From contig NZ_CP035544.1 of NCBI RefSeq assembly GCF_004139715.1, positions 2,545,501 through 2,609,500 of the forward strand: 64,000 bases of DNA. Direction: 5' to 3'. Source of the DNA: Muriicola soli. GTDB lineage: Bacteria; Bacteroidota; Bacteroidia; Flavobacteriales; Flavobacteriaceae. The translations under genes and the position numbers were made by a program. This document shows, one piece after another, positions 18,397 to 26,807 of the stretch (positions are counted from its first letter, which is position 1; each line of letters begins with the position of its first letter). Below the pieces are notes generated by a model. That model saw nothing but the letters and a program-made list of their open reading frames with translations, did not search any database and had not been told where the DNA came from.

Positions 18397-19320
18397 TTAA
18401 TAATCTTCATACCAATTAAACTTTTCCTTGATTATGGTATCTTTTTCCTCCTTTACATAGTCCAAATAAGCATTGGCAATAGGCGAGAATTTTTTAGAAC
18501 TGAGCCAGATCAGGTTCCATGAAGTACTGATAGGCAATCCCTTAACCGGTAGAATTTGTAAGGAACCATTGTTAAGCTCATTTTTTAGGCCGATGATAGG
18601 CATGATAGAATAGCCTAAACCCGCAATAACGGCCTGTTTTAATGCCTCATTTGACGTTAATTGCATCATTTTACCTGTCCTGATCCCGCTAGCCCGGAGG
18701 AAATCTACCATAGCCCTTCTGGTTGCTGAACCCTTCTCTCTGAATATAAAAGGCAACTTTTCAAAATCGGATTTACGCACGATATTGCCCTTTTCAACAG
18801 GCGACCTGCTCCCCACGAGGTAGAGTTTGTTCTTCATTAATGTTACCTTGTCCACCTCAAATTGCTCCGGAAGAACCGAAACTAAAGCAAAATCGACCGC
18901 ATTCTCTTCCAAACTTGAAATCACCCCCGCCTTATTGGTCACATCCATCTGTAGATCAACACCTTCATGAGCCCTCATAAAATCTGAAAGGAAGTACGGC
19001 ATCACATATTTGGCTGTGGAGACAATCGAGATACGCAATGTCCCAACCAAATGTCCTTTATACGCCTTAGACCTGTAGCGAATACCCATAACTTCGTTGA
19101 GGATGCGTTCACTTACTTCTGCAATCTCATTCCCAAATTCGGTAATATACAACTGCCTACCAATGACTTCCGTAAGAGGAATATCAAACTGATCCTGAAG
19201 TTTTTTTAGTTGAATTGACACCGCCGGCTGGGTGAGGTGCAACACCTCTGAGGCCTTGGTTATACTCTTAGTTTCCGCTACCGTTTTAAAGATCCGTAAC
19301 TGTTGAAGTGTATAATTCAT
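18397..19320 (-). CDS. LysR family transcriptional regulator, CbbR/NdhR-like
   Basis: A 307-residue LysR protein. The N-terminal winged helix (residues 1-65) reads LQQLRIFKTVAETKSITKASEVLHLTQPAVSIQLKKL, close in style to the CbbR/CcmR/NdhR branch that controls carbon assimilation, and an inducer domain follows from about residue 90. It is divergent from icd across a 91-base AT-rich region, the usual LysR arrangement for controlling the neighbour. The branch assignment rests on the N-terminal wording and on context, and needs a tree to settle. Confidence 0.88.
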   Translation of the reverse strand: MNYTLQQLRIFKTVAETKSITKASEVLHLTQPAVSIQLKKLQDQFDIPLTEVIGRQLYITEFGNEIAEVSERILNEVMGIRYRSKAYKGHLVGTLRISIVSTAKYVMPYFLSDFMRAHEGVDLQMDVTNKAGVISSLEENAVDFALVSVLPEQFEVDKVTLMKNKLYLVGSRSPVEKGNIVRKSDFEKLPFIFREKGSATRRAMVDFLRASGIRTGKMMQLTSNEALKQAVIAGLGYSIMPIIGLKNELNNGSLQILPVKGLPISTSWNLIWLSSKKFSPIANAYLDYVKEEKDTIIKEKFNWYEDY

Positions 19321-19411
19321 AACTTTTGTTTATGTATTCTATATTAAATATAAATAATAATAATTCAAATATTCTCTAGACTTTTGTCAAAATTTTAAAA
19401 AAACAATCAAC

Positions 19412-20848
19412 ATGACTACTATTACGGTTGCTAAAGGAGATGGCATAGGTCCGGAAATAATGGACGCTACACTGAGCATTCTTAAGGCTGCAGGAGCAGA
19501 GATCAATTTTGAAGAAATCGAAATCGGAGAAAAAGTATACCTAAAGGGTAATACTTCAGGGATCTCCCCGGAAGCCTGGGATACTATTCGAAGAAACAAA
19601 GTCTTTTTAAAAGCCCCTATCACTACTCCACAAGGAGGAGGTTACAAAAGCCTGAATGTGACCACCCGTAAATCGCTGGGACTTTATGCCAACGTTAGAC
19701 CGTGCAGAAGTCTTTCCCCTTTTATCGCCACAAAGCACCCCGAAATGGACGTGGTGATCATCAGGGAAAATGAAGAGGATCTCTATGCCGGCATTGAACA
19801 CCAACAAACTGACGAAGTAGTACAATGCCTCAAATTGATTAGTAGACCGGGATGTGAAAAGATTATTCGGTATGCCTTTGAGTTTGCCCGCAAATACAAA
19901 AGAAAGAAAGTAACCTGTTTTACCAAGGACAATATCATGAAACAAACCGATGGTTTATTTCACCAGGTATTTACAGAAATCAGCGCCCAATACCCCGACA
20001 TTGAAAATGAACACTGGATTGTGGATATAGGTGCTGCAAAAATGGCGGACACTCCTGAAGCCTTCGACGTAATAGTAATGCCCAATCTCTACGGAGACAT
20101 CCTTTCAGACATAGCTGCCCAAATAGCAGGTTCTGTTGGACTTGCTGGTTCTTCTAACATAGGTGAGACCTGTGCCATGTTTGAAGCCATCCATGGATCA
20201 GCCCCAAGAAGGGCCGGACAAAACATGGCTAATCCCTCTGGACTTTTACAAGGAGCCATCATGATGCTCAACCATATTGGGCAAGCAGATGTGGCTGAAA
20301 AAATACAGAACGCCTGGCTCACCACCATAGAGAAAGGCATCCATACCTATGACATCTACAAAGAAGGCGTAAGTACCCGCAAGGTGGGCACTAAAGAGTT
20401 TGCCCAGGCCGTAATTGATCACCTGGAATCAACACCGGAAGTTTTGGATAAAGTAGTTTACGATAAGGGCACGCCCCTTAAACTTCCAACTTATCAGAGA
20501 AAACAAGCCGTGAAAAAGGACCTCCTTGGCGTAGATCTCTTTGTGCACTGGGAAGGATGGAAGGCCGGTGAGCTAGCTAAAAGACTGCAGCTTATGGACA
20601 GCACGGATATTAAGCTGACCATGATCACAAATCGAGGGATAATGGTTTGGCCCAAAGGGTTCGACGAAACCTTCTGTACGGACCACTGGCGATGCCGTTT
20701 CAGCAATCCATCCGGAACAAGGGTTGACAAAAAAGATATTGTCAATCTACTTCAAAAAGCCCTGGATCATGGAATTGACGTAATCAAAACTGAAAATCTA
20801 TACGCCTTCGAAGGAAAGCCAGCATTCTCTCTTGGACAAGGACAATAA
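19412..20848 (+). CDS. icd: NADP-dependent isocitrate dehydrogenase
   Basis: A 478-residue enzyme converting isocitrate to 2-oxoglutarate, CO2 and NADPH in the TCA cycle. Visible motifs are GDGIGPEIMDA at the N-terminus, RENEEDLYAGIEH (about 117-129), TKDNIMKQTDG, and PNLYGDILSDIAAQIAGSVGLAGSSNIGE with the metal-binding Asp residues. It has a C-terminal extension from about residue 340 (DLFVHWEGWKAGELAKRLQ) like the Thermus-type enzyme. It is divergent from the LysR gene and is followed by two small genes and an SbtA-type permease on the same strand. Confidence 0.93.
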   Translation: MTTITVAKGDGIGPEIMDATLSILKAAGAEINFEEIEIGEKVYLKGNTSGISPEAWDTIRRNKVFLKAPITTPQGGGYKSLNVTTRKSLGLYANVRPCRSLSPFIATKHPEMDVVIIRENEEDLYAGIEHQQTDEVVQCLKLISRPGCEKIIRYAFEFARKYKRKKVTCFTKDNIMKQTDGLFHQVFTEISAQYPDIENEHWIVDIGAAKMADTPEAFDVIVMPNLYGDILSDIAAQIAGSVGLAGSSNIGETCAMFEAIHGSAPRRAGQNMANPSGLLQGAIMMLNHIGQADVAEKIQNAWLTTIEKGIHTYDIYKEGVSTRKVGTKEFAQAVIDHLESTPEVLDKVVYDKGTPLKLPTYQRKQAVKKDLLGVDLFVHWEGWKAGELAKRLQLMDSTDIKLTMITNRGIMVWPKGFDETFCTDHWRCRFSNPSGTRVDKKDIVNLLQKALDHGIDVIKTENLYAFEGKPAFSLGQGQ

Positions 20849-20874
20849 TGTACAAACCAATAAAGCAATAAAAC

Positions 20875-21042
20875 ATGCAATCTTCTAAATTACTCTTATT
20901 AGTTCTCTTAAGCATCACATTCTTTCTGGGTTATATGGCCCTTTCGGATGAATTCACCATGCTCTATTCTGATACTCTGATCTCGGTAGGATTCATCCTG
21001 CTGTGTATTACATTTTTACGCCTTGGAACCATTAGAAAATAA
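20875..21042 (+). CDS. Small two-helix membrane protein, 55 residues
   Basis: ATG at 20875 opens a 55-codon frame ending in TAA at 21040. The product begins MQSSKLLLLVLLSITFFLG and has two hydrophobic segments (about 5-22 and 34-50) with a short acidic loop (SDEFTMLYSD), ending in a basic tail (RLGTIRK). It lies 26 bases after icd and 27 bases before the next gene. Length, spacing and composition support a real gene, but I do not recognise the family. It may be a small partner of the nearby permease. Confidence 0.6.
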   Translation: MQSSKLLLLVLLSITFFLGYMALSDEFTMLYSDTLISVGFILLCITFLRLGTIRK

Positions 21043-21069
21043 AAATTTAATCTCTAAAATTTAATTGAT

Positions 21070-21381
21070 ATGAAAGTTCAAACTACAGTAACAAAAAAAG
21101 AACAAGCTACCCTTAAATTGGTAGAAGGAACCTATACTCCGTCTGAAGCGGCTGACATCCTTTTTTCCCTGATTGGAGACAAAATCAAATTCCACAATCT
21201 TCAGATGTTGAGTCTGCAGGAACGCTTTGGGATAGAATCGGTTCACTCCGAGCAAAGGATTAAGGAATTAAAGGCTGCCAAAATGGAAGCAAAAGACCTC
21301 ATCTTACAAGCACGGGATGCGGGGTACACTTTGCAAATTGAAGGGGACATCAAAATAAGTTTCCTCTCCGAAGATCAGTAA
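21070..21381 (+). CDS. Conserved hypothetical protein, 103 residues
   Basis: A soluble, charged, mostly helical protein without signal peptide or membrane segment. Recognisable stretches are LVEGTYTPSEAADILFSLI and NLQMLSLQERFGIES. The C-terminus ILQARDAGYTLQIEGDIKISF could be a short beta unit. It resembles conserved flavobacterial proteins of unknown function. It lies between icd and the SbtA-type permease. Despite the position it does not look like the PII-like SbtB partner, as no PII T-loop or beta-alpha-beta pattern is evident. Confidence 0.7.
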   Translation: MKVQTTVTKKEQATLKLVEGTYTPSEAADILFSLIGDKIKFHNLQMLSLQERFGIESVHSEQRIKELKAAKMEAKDLILQARDAGYTLQIEGDIKISFLSEDQ

Positions 21382-21423
21382 AAGTCATTGTGATTGTCTT
21401 CATTTCTCACTTAAAGCCTGTTT

Positions 21424-22386
21424 ATGGATTTACACTTATTGGTTGATAATTTAACCAACCCGGCTCTGCTATTTTTCTTTTTTGGAATTCTTGCAGTTCA
21501 ACTTAAGAGCGACCTGGAGATCCCGCCGAGTTCTTCCAAATTTATTTCTCTTTATCTCTTATTTTCCATTGGCTTTAAAGGAGGACTGGAACTCTCCCAT
21601 AGTGACCTGGATTTGGAGATCCTCTGGTCTTTGCTCTTCGGCTTACTACTGGCTATTGTAGTTCCGATTTACTCCTTTATTTTCCTGAGAAGAAAATTTG
21701 GAGTAGAGAATGCCGGAGCCATAGCTGCTGCTTATGGTTCTGTAAGTGCGGTGACCTTTGTTACAGCGGTTTCCTTTCTGGAAATGGAACAGATTCCTTT
21801 TGGAGGCCATATGGTAGCGGTAATGGCATTAATGGAAGCCCCTTCCATTATCGTGGGGGTCTTGCTGATGTCACTTTGCAAAAATGGCCGGGATAAAGAC
21901 GTAAGCCTCAAAAGTGTTTTACATCATTCCCTCACCAATGGCAGTGTCCTCCTGATCCTGGGAAGTCTGTTAATCGGGTTTTTAGCGAATGATCAGCAGG
22001 CCGAAGGAATAACACCATTTACCACTGACATCTTCAAAGGATTTTTGGCAGTATTCTTACTCGATATGGGAATAACGAGTGGAAGGAAACTCTCTTCCTT
22101 TCTCGATAATGGCTGGACAGCACTGATTTTTGCCCTGGTCGTTCCCCTGATTAACGGATGTTCTGTGGCCTACTTAAGCAGCTTTATCACGGATAGTACA
22201 GGCAACCAATTCCTCTTTGCCATTTTAGCAGCCAGCGCATCTTATATTGCCGTGCCGGCTGCGATGAGACTCGCTGCGCCTAAAGCCAATCCAAGTCTCT
22301 ACGTTCCCATGGCCCTGGCTATAACCTTCCCTTTTAATATTACTATAGGAATGCCAGTTTATCTTTTTATCATCCAAAACATTTAA
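21424..22386 (+). CDS. sbtA: SbtA-type sodium-dependent bicarbonate permease
   Basis: A 320-residue polytopic protein with about ten transmembrane segments in two repeats, matching the SbtA/DUF897 family. Typical stretches are NPALLFFFFGILAVQLKSDLEIP, FSIGFKGGLEL, YGSVSAVTFVTA, and in the second half FLLDMGITSGRKLSSF and SASYIAVPAAMRLAAP. In cyanobacteria SbtA brings in bicarbonate with sodium. In heterotrophic flavobacteria it probably feeds anaplerotic carboxylases. It ends the icd cluster, 42 bases after the 103-residue gene. Confidence 0.85.
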   Translation: MDLHLLVDNLTNPALLFFFFGILAVQLKSDLEIPPSSSKFISLYLLFSIGFKGGLELSHSDLDLEILWSLLFGLLLAIVVPIYSFIFLRRKFGVENAGAIAAAYGSVSAVTFVTAVSFLEMEQIPFGGHMVAVMALMEAPSIIVGVLLMSLCKNGRDKDVSLKSVLHHSLTNGSVLLILGSLLIGFLANDQQAEGITPFTTDIFKGFLAVFLLDMGITSGRKLSSFLDNGWTALIFALVVPLINGCSVAYLSSFITDSTGNQFLFAILAASASYIAVPAAMRLAAPKANPSLYVPMALAITFPFNITIGMPVYLFIIQNI

Positions 22387-22423
22387 TAACTTCACCTAAC
22401 CGATAAGGAAAGGGGTTGTTAGT

Positions 22424-22987
22424 ATGGAGAAAACGAGGTGTGGATGGTGCCAGGGCAGTGAACGTTACCGCACATACCACGATGAGGAGTGGGGTGTGCC
22501 AGTAAAAGAGGACGATAAACTATTTGAATTTCTAATCCTTGAAACTTTTCAGGCAGGACTTAGCTGGATTACCGTATTAAATAAGAGAGAAAATTTTCGA
22601 AAAGCCTTTGATAATTTTGATTACAGAAAGATCGCTGCATACGATCAGAATAAAATAGACAGCCTTCTTCTCGATACCGGGATCATCAGAAACAAGTTAA
22701 AAATCAATGCTACTGTTAGCAACGCTTCAGCATTTATGCAAGTGCAAAAAGAGTTTGGCTCCTTTAGTTACTACATCTGGGAATTCGTCAATCATAAACC
22801 GATAAGAAATAGCTTTGAAAATGAATCGGAGATTCCCGGTAAAACTCCACTTTCCGACCAGATCAGCAAAGACCTGAAATCCCGAGGTTTTAAATTTGTC
22901 GGTAGTACCGTCATTTATGCCCATATGCAGGCTACAGGAATGGTAAATGATCATATAATCTCTTGTTTTCGTTATCATGAGATATAA
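22424..22987 (+). CDS. tag: DNA-3-methyladenine glycosylase I
   Basis: A 187-residue base-excision repair enzyme that removes 3-methyladenine. The N-terminal CGWCQGSERYRTYHDEEWG holds the zinc-binding Cys and His and the catalytic acidic residue region. The middle LILETFQAGLSWITVLNKRENFRKAF and C-terminal FKFVGSTVIYAHMQATGMVNDH are characteristic, with later His and Cys to complete the zinc site. Its stop codon region overlaps the likely ATG (22977) of the next gene. Confidence 0.95.
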   Translation: MEKTRCGWCQGSERYRTYHDEEWGVPVKEDDKLFEFLILETFQAGLSWITVLNKRENFRKAFDNFDYRKIAAYDQNKIDSLLLDTGIIRNKLKINATVSNASAFMQVQKEFGSFSYYIWEFVNHKPIRNSFENESEIPGKTPLSDQISKDLKSRGFKFVGSTVIYAHMQATGMVNDHIISCFRYHEI

Positions 22988-23560
22988 ATTACTCTTTTTA
23001 TCTTCTTTTTGTTCTGGGGTTTTACCACTCAAGCACAGGCCAAATACGAGAGGGAATTTCGTATTAAAAAATCTGAATTTCCACAGAAGGCTTTAGAATT
23101 GGTAAACCAAAGAATTAAGGATGCGCGGAAGATTCGCTATTACAAAGAAATAGACAGTGTCACCATCACCTTCGAATCCAAATTTAAAAAGGATAAACTG
23201 CATTACAGCGTTAATTTTAATTCAAAGGGTGAATTGGAAGACATTGAAATTCAAATTAGTAAAGTTGATATCCCCAGTGATGTTTGGTCTTCAATCGCCG
23301 AACACCTTAATGGGGACTGTAAAAAATTTAAGATCAGAAGGTTACAACAGCAATATCCCTTAAAGAATGGTTTGTCTGCTGAGAAGATTATCAACGACGC
23401 CTTCCAAAACCTCATACTGCCATATATAAATTACGAACTGATCGTTGTCTGCAAGCGTGATTCTGGCAGGGAGGAATTTGAATATCTTTTCAACGCTCAA
23501 GGAGATTTCGTTTCAAAGCGAAAGTCATTACCGGCGAATTATGACCATATCCTGTATTAG
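22977..23560 (+). CDS. Secreted protein of unknown function (one probable frameshift in the signal peptide)
   Basis: In the main frame the gene has no good start: it opens after the tag stop with ATT, or TTG at 23009. ATG at 22977 overlaps the end of tag, and one extra T in the T5 run 22995-22999 joins it to this frame. That gives MRYKLLFFIFF followed by LFWGFTTQAQA, a clean signal peptide with cleavage after AQA, and a 194-residue product. The mature part is basic and mixed alpha/beta (FPQKALELVNQRI, VTITFESKFKKDKLHYSVNFNSKGELEDIEIQ), a form seen in periplasmic PepSY-like proteins, but I do not assign a family. It is convergent with aat, 9 bases apart. Confidence 0.65.
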
Positions 23561-23569
23561 AGCTGGTTA

Positions 23570-24244
23570 TTATACTCTTCCCTTATCCTTTCTCTTTAGT
23601 ATGTCGAGATATTCCTGTCTGGGTATCAGCTCTGCACCCAGACTTTCAAGATGGGGGGTGTGCAACTGGCAATCGATTAGTCTGTAATTCTTCTCTTCCA
23701 ATTCCTTACACATATGGATAAGGGCGTATTTTGAAGCGTTGTCAACCTTGCTGAACATACTTTCACCGCAGAAAACATGACCAAAATCAAGGCCGTATAA
23801 TCCGCCTACCAATTCATCTTCCTGCCATACTTCATAAGAATGAGCTATGCCTTTCTCGAACAAATTGGTATATGCTTCTATCATTTTATGCGTGATCCAT
23901 GTGCCTCGTTGTCCTTGCCTTGGGGCATCGGCACATGCCTGCATCACCCTTTCAAAGGCCTGATCCCGGCTGATTCTGAATTGGCCCCTGTTGAGGTAAT
24001 TTCGCATGCTTTTAGAAATCCTGACCTTAGAGGGAAATAAGACCATCCTCGGATCGGGACACCACCAAAGGATAAGGGAATCCTCATTAAACCAGGGAAA
24101 TATCCCGTTACGGTACGCAAGGATCAATCTTTCGGGGGTAAGGTCTCCACCTGCAGCAAGCAACCCTTCAGGATTTGCCATTTCCACAGGTGGAAAAATC
24201 AACCTGTCATCCAGAAATGTTATGGGTCGGTTTTTATTCTTCAA
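23570..24244 (-). CDS. aat: Leucyl/phenylalanyl-tRNA--protein transferase
   Basis: A 224-residue enzyme that adds Leu or Phe to proteins with N-terminal Lys or Arg, marking them for ClpAP degradation (N-end rule). Conserved stretches are FPPVEMANPEGLLAAGGDL, YRNGIFPWFNEDSLILWWCPDPRMVL, GTWITHKMIEAYTNL and GGLYGLDFGHVFCGESMFS. It is the third gene of a minus-strand unit after the flavin reductase and the DUF3127 gene. Confidence 0.95.
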   Translation of the reverse strand: MKNKNRPITFLDDRLIFPPVEMANPEGLLAAGGDLTPERLILAYRNGIFPWFNEDSLILWWCPDPRMVLFPSKVRISKSMRNYLNRGQFRISRDQAFERVMQACADAPRQGQRGTWITHKMIEAYTNLFEKGIAHSYEVWQEDELVGGLYGLDFGHVFCGESMFSKVDNASKYALIHMCKELEEKNYRLIDCQLHTPHLESLGAELIPRQEYLDILKRKDKGRV

Positions 24245-24286
24245 TGATAATCAGCTTTTGTCCTCAATGGAGGATCTGATTACTTT

Positions 24287-24664
24287 TTAAAATGGGAGAT
24301 CATCGTGGTCTTCCTCGTTCAGCTCATTAGCCGGCTCAAAGGCATCCATCGGTGGCACAGGAGGAATTTCCTGAGAATTGGATTCCGCACTAATTTTTTC
24401 TATTCTCCAACCCTGAATTGAGTTAAAGTACTTGGTTTCACCCTGAGGATTTACCCATTCTCTGCCTCTGAGGTTGATACTCACTTTCACCTGATCTCCC
24501 TCTTTATAGGAGTTTAATAAATCGGTCTTATCCTGAACAAACTCTATCATAAGATGTTGAGGGTATTGTTCTTCAGTGGTCACTACCAGTTCCCTTTTCC
24601 TGAAACCATTAGACCCGTAGGTTTTGGTTTCGTCAATCATTTTAATCTTTCCTTGTATTTCCAT
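24287..24664 (-). CDS. DUF3127 protein with an SSB-like acidic C-terminal tip
   Basis: I place the start at ATG 24664 (MEIQGKIKMIDETKTYGSNGF) rather than the upstream ATG at 24694, because 24664 begins the conserved domain and lies 2 bases after the flavin reductase stop. The 125-residue product has an OB-like DUF3127 domain (about 1-95; FRKRELVVTTEEQYPQHLMIEF, YKEGDQVKVSINLRGREW) and a disordered Pro/Glu-rich tail ending EEDHDDLPF. That tip matches the protein-docking end of single-stranded DNA-binding proteins, including the Ssb in this window (EQDDDLPF). A nucleic-acid role is therefore plausible but unproven. Confidence 0.82.
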   Translation of the reverse strand: MEIQGKIKMIDETKTYGSNGFRKRELVVTTEEQYPQHLMIEFVQDKTDLLNSYKEGDQVKVSINLRGREWVNPQGETKYFNSIQGWRIEKISAESNSQEIPPVPPMDAFEPANELNEEDHDDLPF

Positions 24665-24666
24665 AA

Positions 24667-25551
24667 CTATTGTATTAACATGAGCACCTTCCATGCTGAA
24701 GACACCTCATTCTTCATTAAATATTCCTTTGCTTTCTTATGAATTAATTCCCGGTTGTTATTCTCTTTTAAACTCCTGATCTCAGGGTTCTCATTGACAA
24801 ATTCATCGATCTCTTCTACTATTGGCAAGGCCTCTACGTTGCCGAGCATCCCCAGGTCATTTCCACTTAATATCTCACTGTTTCTTATATGTGAAGGGAG
24901 CTTGTCTACCCCCATCCCTTTGGAGCGTATCGGTTTTGGTACTTCAAACATACCCATATTTGCCCTTGTATACCAATTTCCTCCCATTCGGGCTACCTGA
25001 TCGATCTTGTGCTGGTCAATGCCGCCATCTGGATTGAGAATTCTTTTGGCCAGGTGAATTTTTACGACTTCTGCAAAAACGAGATTCCCCGCACCGCCTT
25101 CCTGCCCCATTGGCTCCACCTTCATTACGCGGCATTCAAACTGAACAGGCGACTCGCCAACTCTAAACGGCCTCACTTCTTCAGAGGCAATCATGGTGAG
25201 TCCGGCTTTTACAAATTCATTCTCCCCTTCCTCATATTCTGTGCTGGCCAGGGACATTTGTTGTACCATATCAAAATCGACAACATTGATGACCACTTCC
25301 CTGATTTTCATCACATTTTCAAGTGTGTGTTTCGTAGTATTATCGCGAACCCTTCGAGCCGGTGAAAATATCATCACAGGCGGATTTGCACTAAAAACAT
25401 TAAAAAAACTAAAGGGTGATAAATTTGGTCTGCCTTCCTCGTCAATTGTACTGGCGAAGGCAATAGGCCTGGGACCTACAGCGCCTAATAAATAGGCATG
25501 TAATTCAGACACAGGGAGTTCTGATGGGCTAACGCTTAGCATTTTAGACAT
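24667..25551 (-). CDS. Flavin reductase family protein
   Basis: The start is placed at ATG 25551 (MSKMLSVSPSELPVSELHAYLLGAVGPRPIAFAST), since the ten codons before it look non-coding. The product has 294 residues with an FMN-binding split-barrel fold in residues about 15-200 (GPRPIAFASTIDEEGRPNLS, PFSFFNVFSANPPVMIFSPA). The C-terminal third (about 215-294) is charged and helical. Members bind FMN and either reduce flavin or act as flavin-dependent oxidoreductases. It is first in an operon with the DUF3127 gene and aat. Confidence 0.88.
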   Translation of the reverse strand: MSKMLSVSPSELPVSELHAYLLGAVGPRPIAFASTIDEEGRPNLSPFSFFNVFSANPPVMIFSPARRVRDNTTKHTLENVMKIREVVINVVDFDMVQQMSLASTEYEEGENEFVKAGLTMIASEEVRPFRVGESPVQFECRVMKVEPMGQEGGAGNLVFAEVVKIHLAKRILNPDGGIDQHKIDQVARMGGNWYTRANMGMFEVPKPIRSKGMGVDKLPSHIRNSEILSGNDLGMLGNVEALPIVEEIDEFVNENPEIRSLKENNNRELIHKKAKEYLMKNEVSSAWKVLMLIQ

Positions 25552-25657
25552 AGATGGCAAAGGTACATAAATTACAGTCAATTTTTAAGGGAGACGGAGC
25601 TGTGAGATACAACAATTACCAGCAAATTAAGTTATCTTTAAATCACGTTTATAAAGG

Positions 25658-26805
25658 ATGGCATTTAATCCAAAAAACAAATTCTCCAATATATTCCTAC
25701 TGATAGCATCATTTGTTATCGTGAGCCTTATCCTGTGGAATACCAATAGTTTTTTTAAGAAATTTAAGGAAGAAGAGCGCTATAAAATGGAGATTTGGGC
25801 AACAGCACAGTCCGAATTACTTCAATCCTCCGAAGATCGCGATCTGGGCAACCTGCACGTAAAAATTTTTCAGAATAACACCTCTACCCCCATGATCCTT
25901 GTAAATAAGGATGGATCAATCAAGACCAACAACATGCCCCCGGAGATAGAATCAGATTCGCTGGAGATTCAACGCAAGATCCGGAAATTTGGCAGTGAAA
26001 ACAGACCCATTTCGATCACTTACGACAGCGAAACCCTGGCTACACTGTATTACGGTAATTCAGAGGTGTTAAATAAACTAAAATACTATCCGATTGCCCT
26101 ACTATTGATCATCCTGCTCTTTGGTGCGGTGATTTTCTTTTTCTTTAAAACCACTAAAGCATCTGAACAAAACAAGTTATGGGCCGGGATGGCAAAAGAA
26201 ACAGCACATCAGATCAGTACCCCCTGACGTCCCTGCTCGGCTGGAACGAGCTATTAAAAAATGAGAATCTCAACAACGAAATAACATTAGAAATTGAGAA
26301 GGATATAGACCGTCTCCAGACTATTACAGAGCGATTCTCAAATATTGGCTCACTCCCTAAGTTAGAGCGACTAGATATTGTTGAGGAAACCAAAAAGGCC
26401 TTTGAATACCTGCAATTGAGAAGTTCACGCCTGATTCAATACTCCTTTAATTCGAAAGTAGATTCCTTACCAATCATGCTCAACAGTGCACTTTACAACT
26501 GGACAATAGAAAATCTTGTAAAAAACGGAATTGATGCCATGAAAGGGAAAGGATCTATTTCACTGGAGATCATCCCGGATGGCAAATACGTGAACATCCT
26601 GATCTCTGACACCGGGCAGGGTATCCCGAAAAGCAATTTTCAAACCATTTTTGAACCCGGAGTAACCTCTAAGAAAAGGGGATGGGGACTTGGTTTGTCT
26701 CTGGTAAAACGCATCGTAGAAGAATACCACCAGGGAAAAATAAAAGTTTTAACCTCTAGCAAGCAGGGAACTGTTATGCAAATTTCATTACTGATAAATC
26801 CTTAG
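25658..26805 (+). CDS. Sensor histidine kinase (one frameshift)
   Basis: The first frame ends at 26225-26227, just after the phosphoacceptor motif AKETAHQISTP. The second frame continues LTSLLGWNELL. One extra C in the C5 run 26220-26224 joins them into a 382-residue kinase. It has transmembrane helices at about 10-28 and 148-168, a short extracytoplasmic sensor between them, a dimerisation domain with the His at about 185, the N box (ENLVKNGIDAM), the G1 box (ISDTGQGIP), the F box (FEPGVTSKK) and the G2 box (WGLGLSLVKRI). No response regulator gene is adjacent, so its partner is elsewhere. The break is probably a sequencing error. Confidence 0.88.
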
Positions 26806-26807
26806 TT

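Noticed and set aside
21070-21381. SbtB (PII-like) partner of the bicarbonate permease
   Set aside because: No PII T-loop or ferredoxin-like strand pattern is visible, despite the position before sbtA.
26220-26224. Programmed ribosomal frameshifting at the histidine kinase and the other split genes
   Set aside because: Seven unrelated genes show the same one-base loss at homopolymers without conserved slippery heptamers or downstream structures; sequencing error explains all of them.
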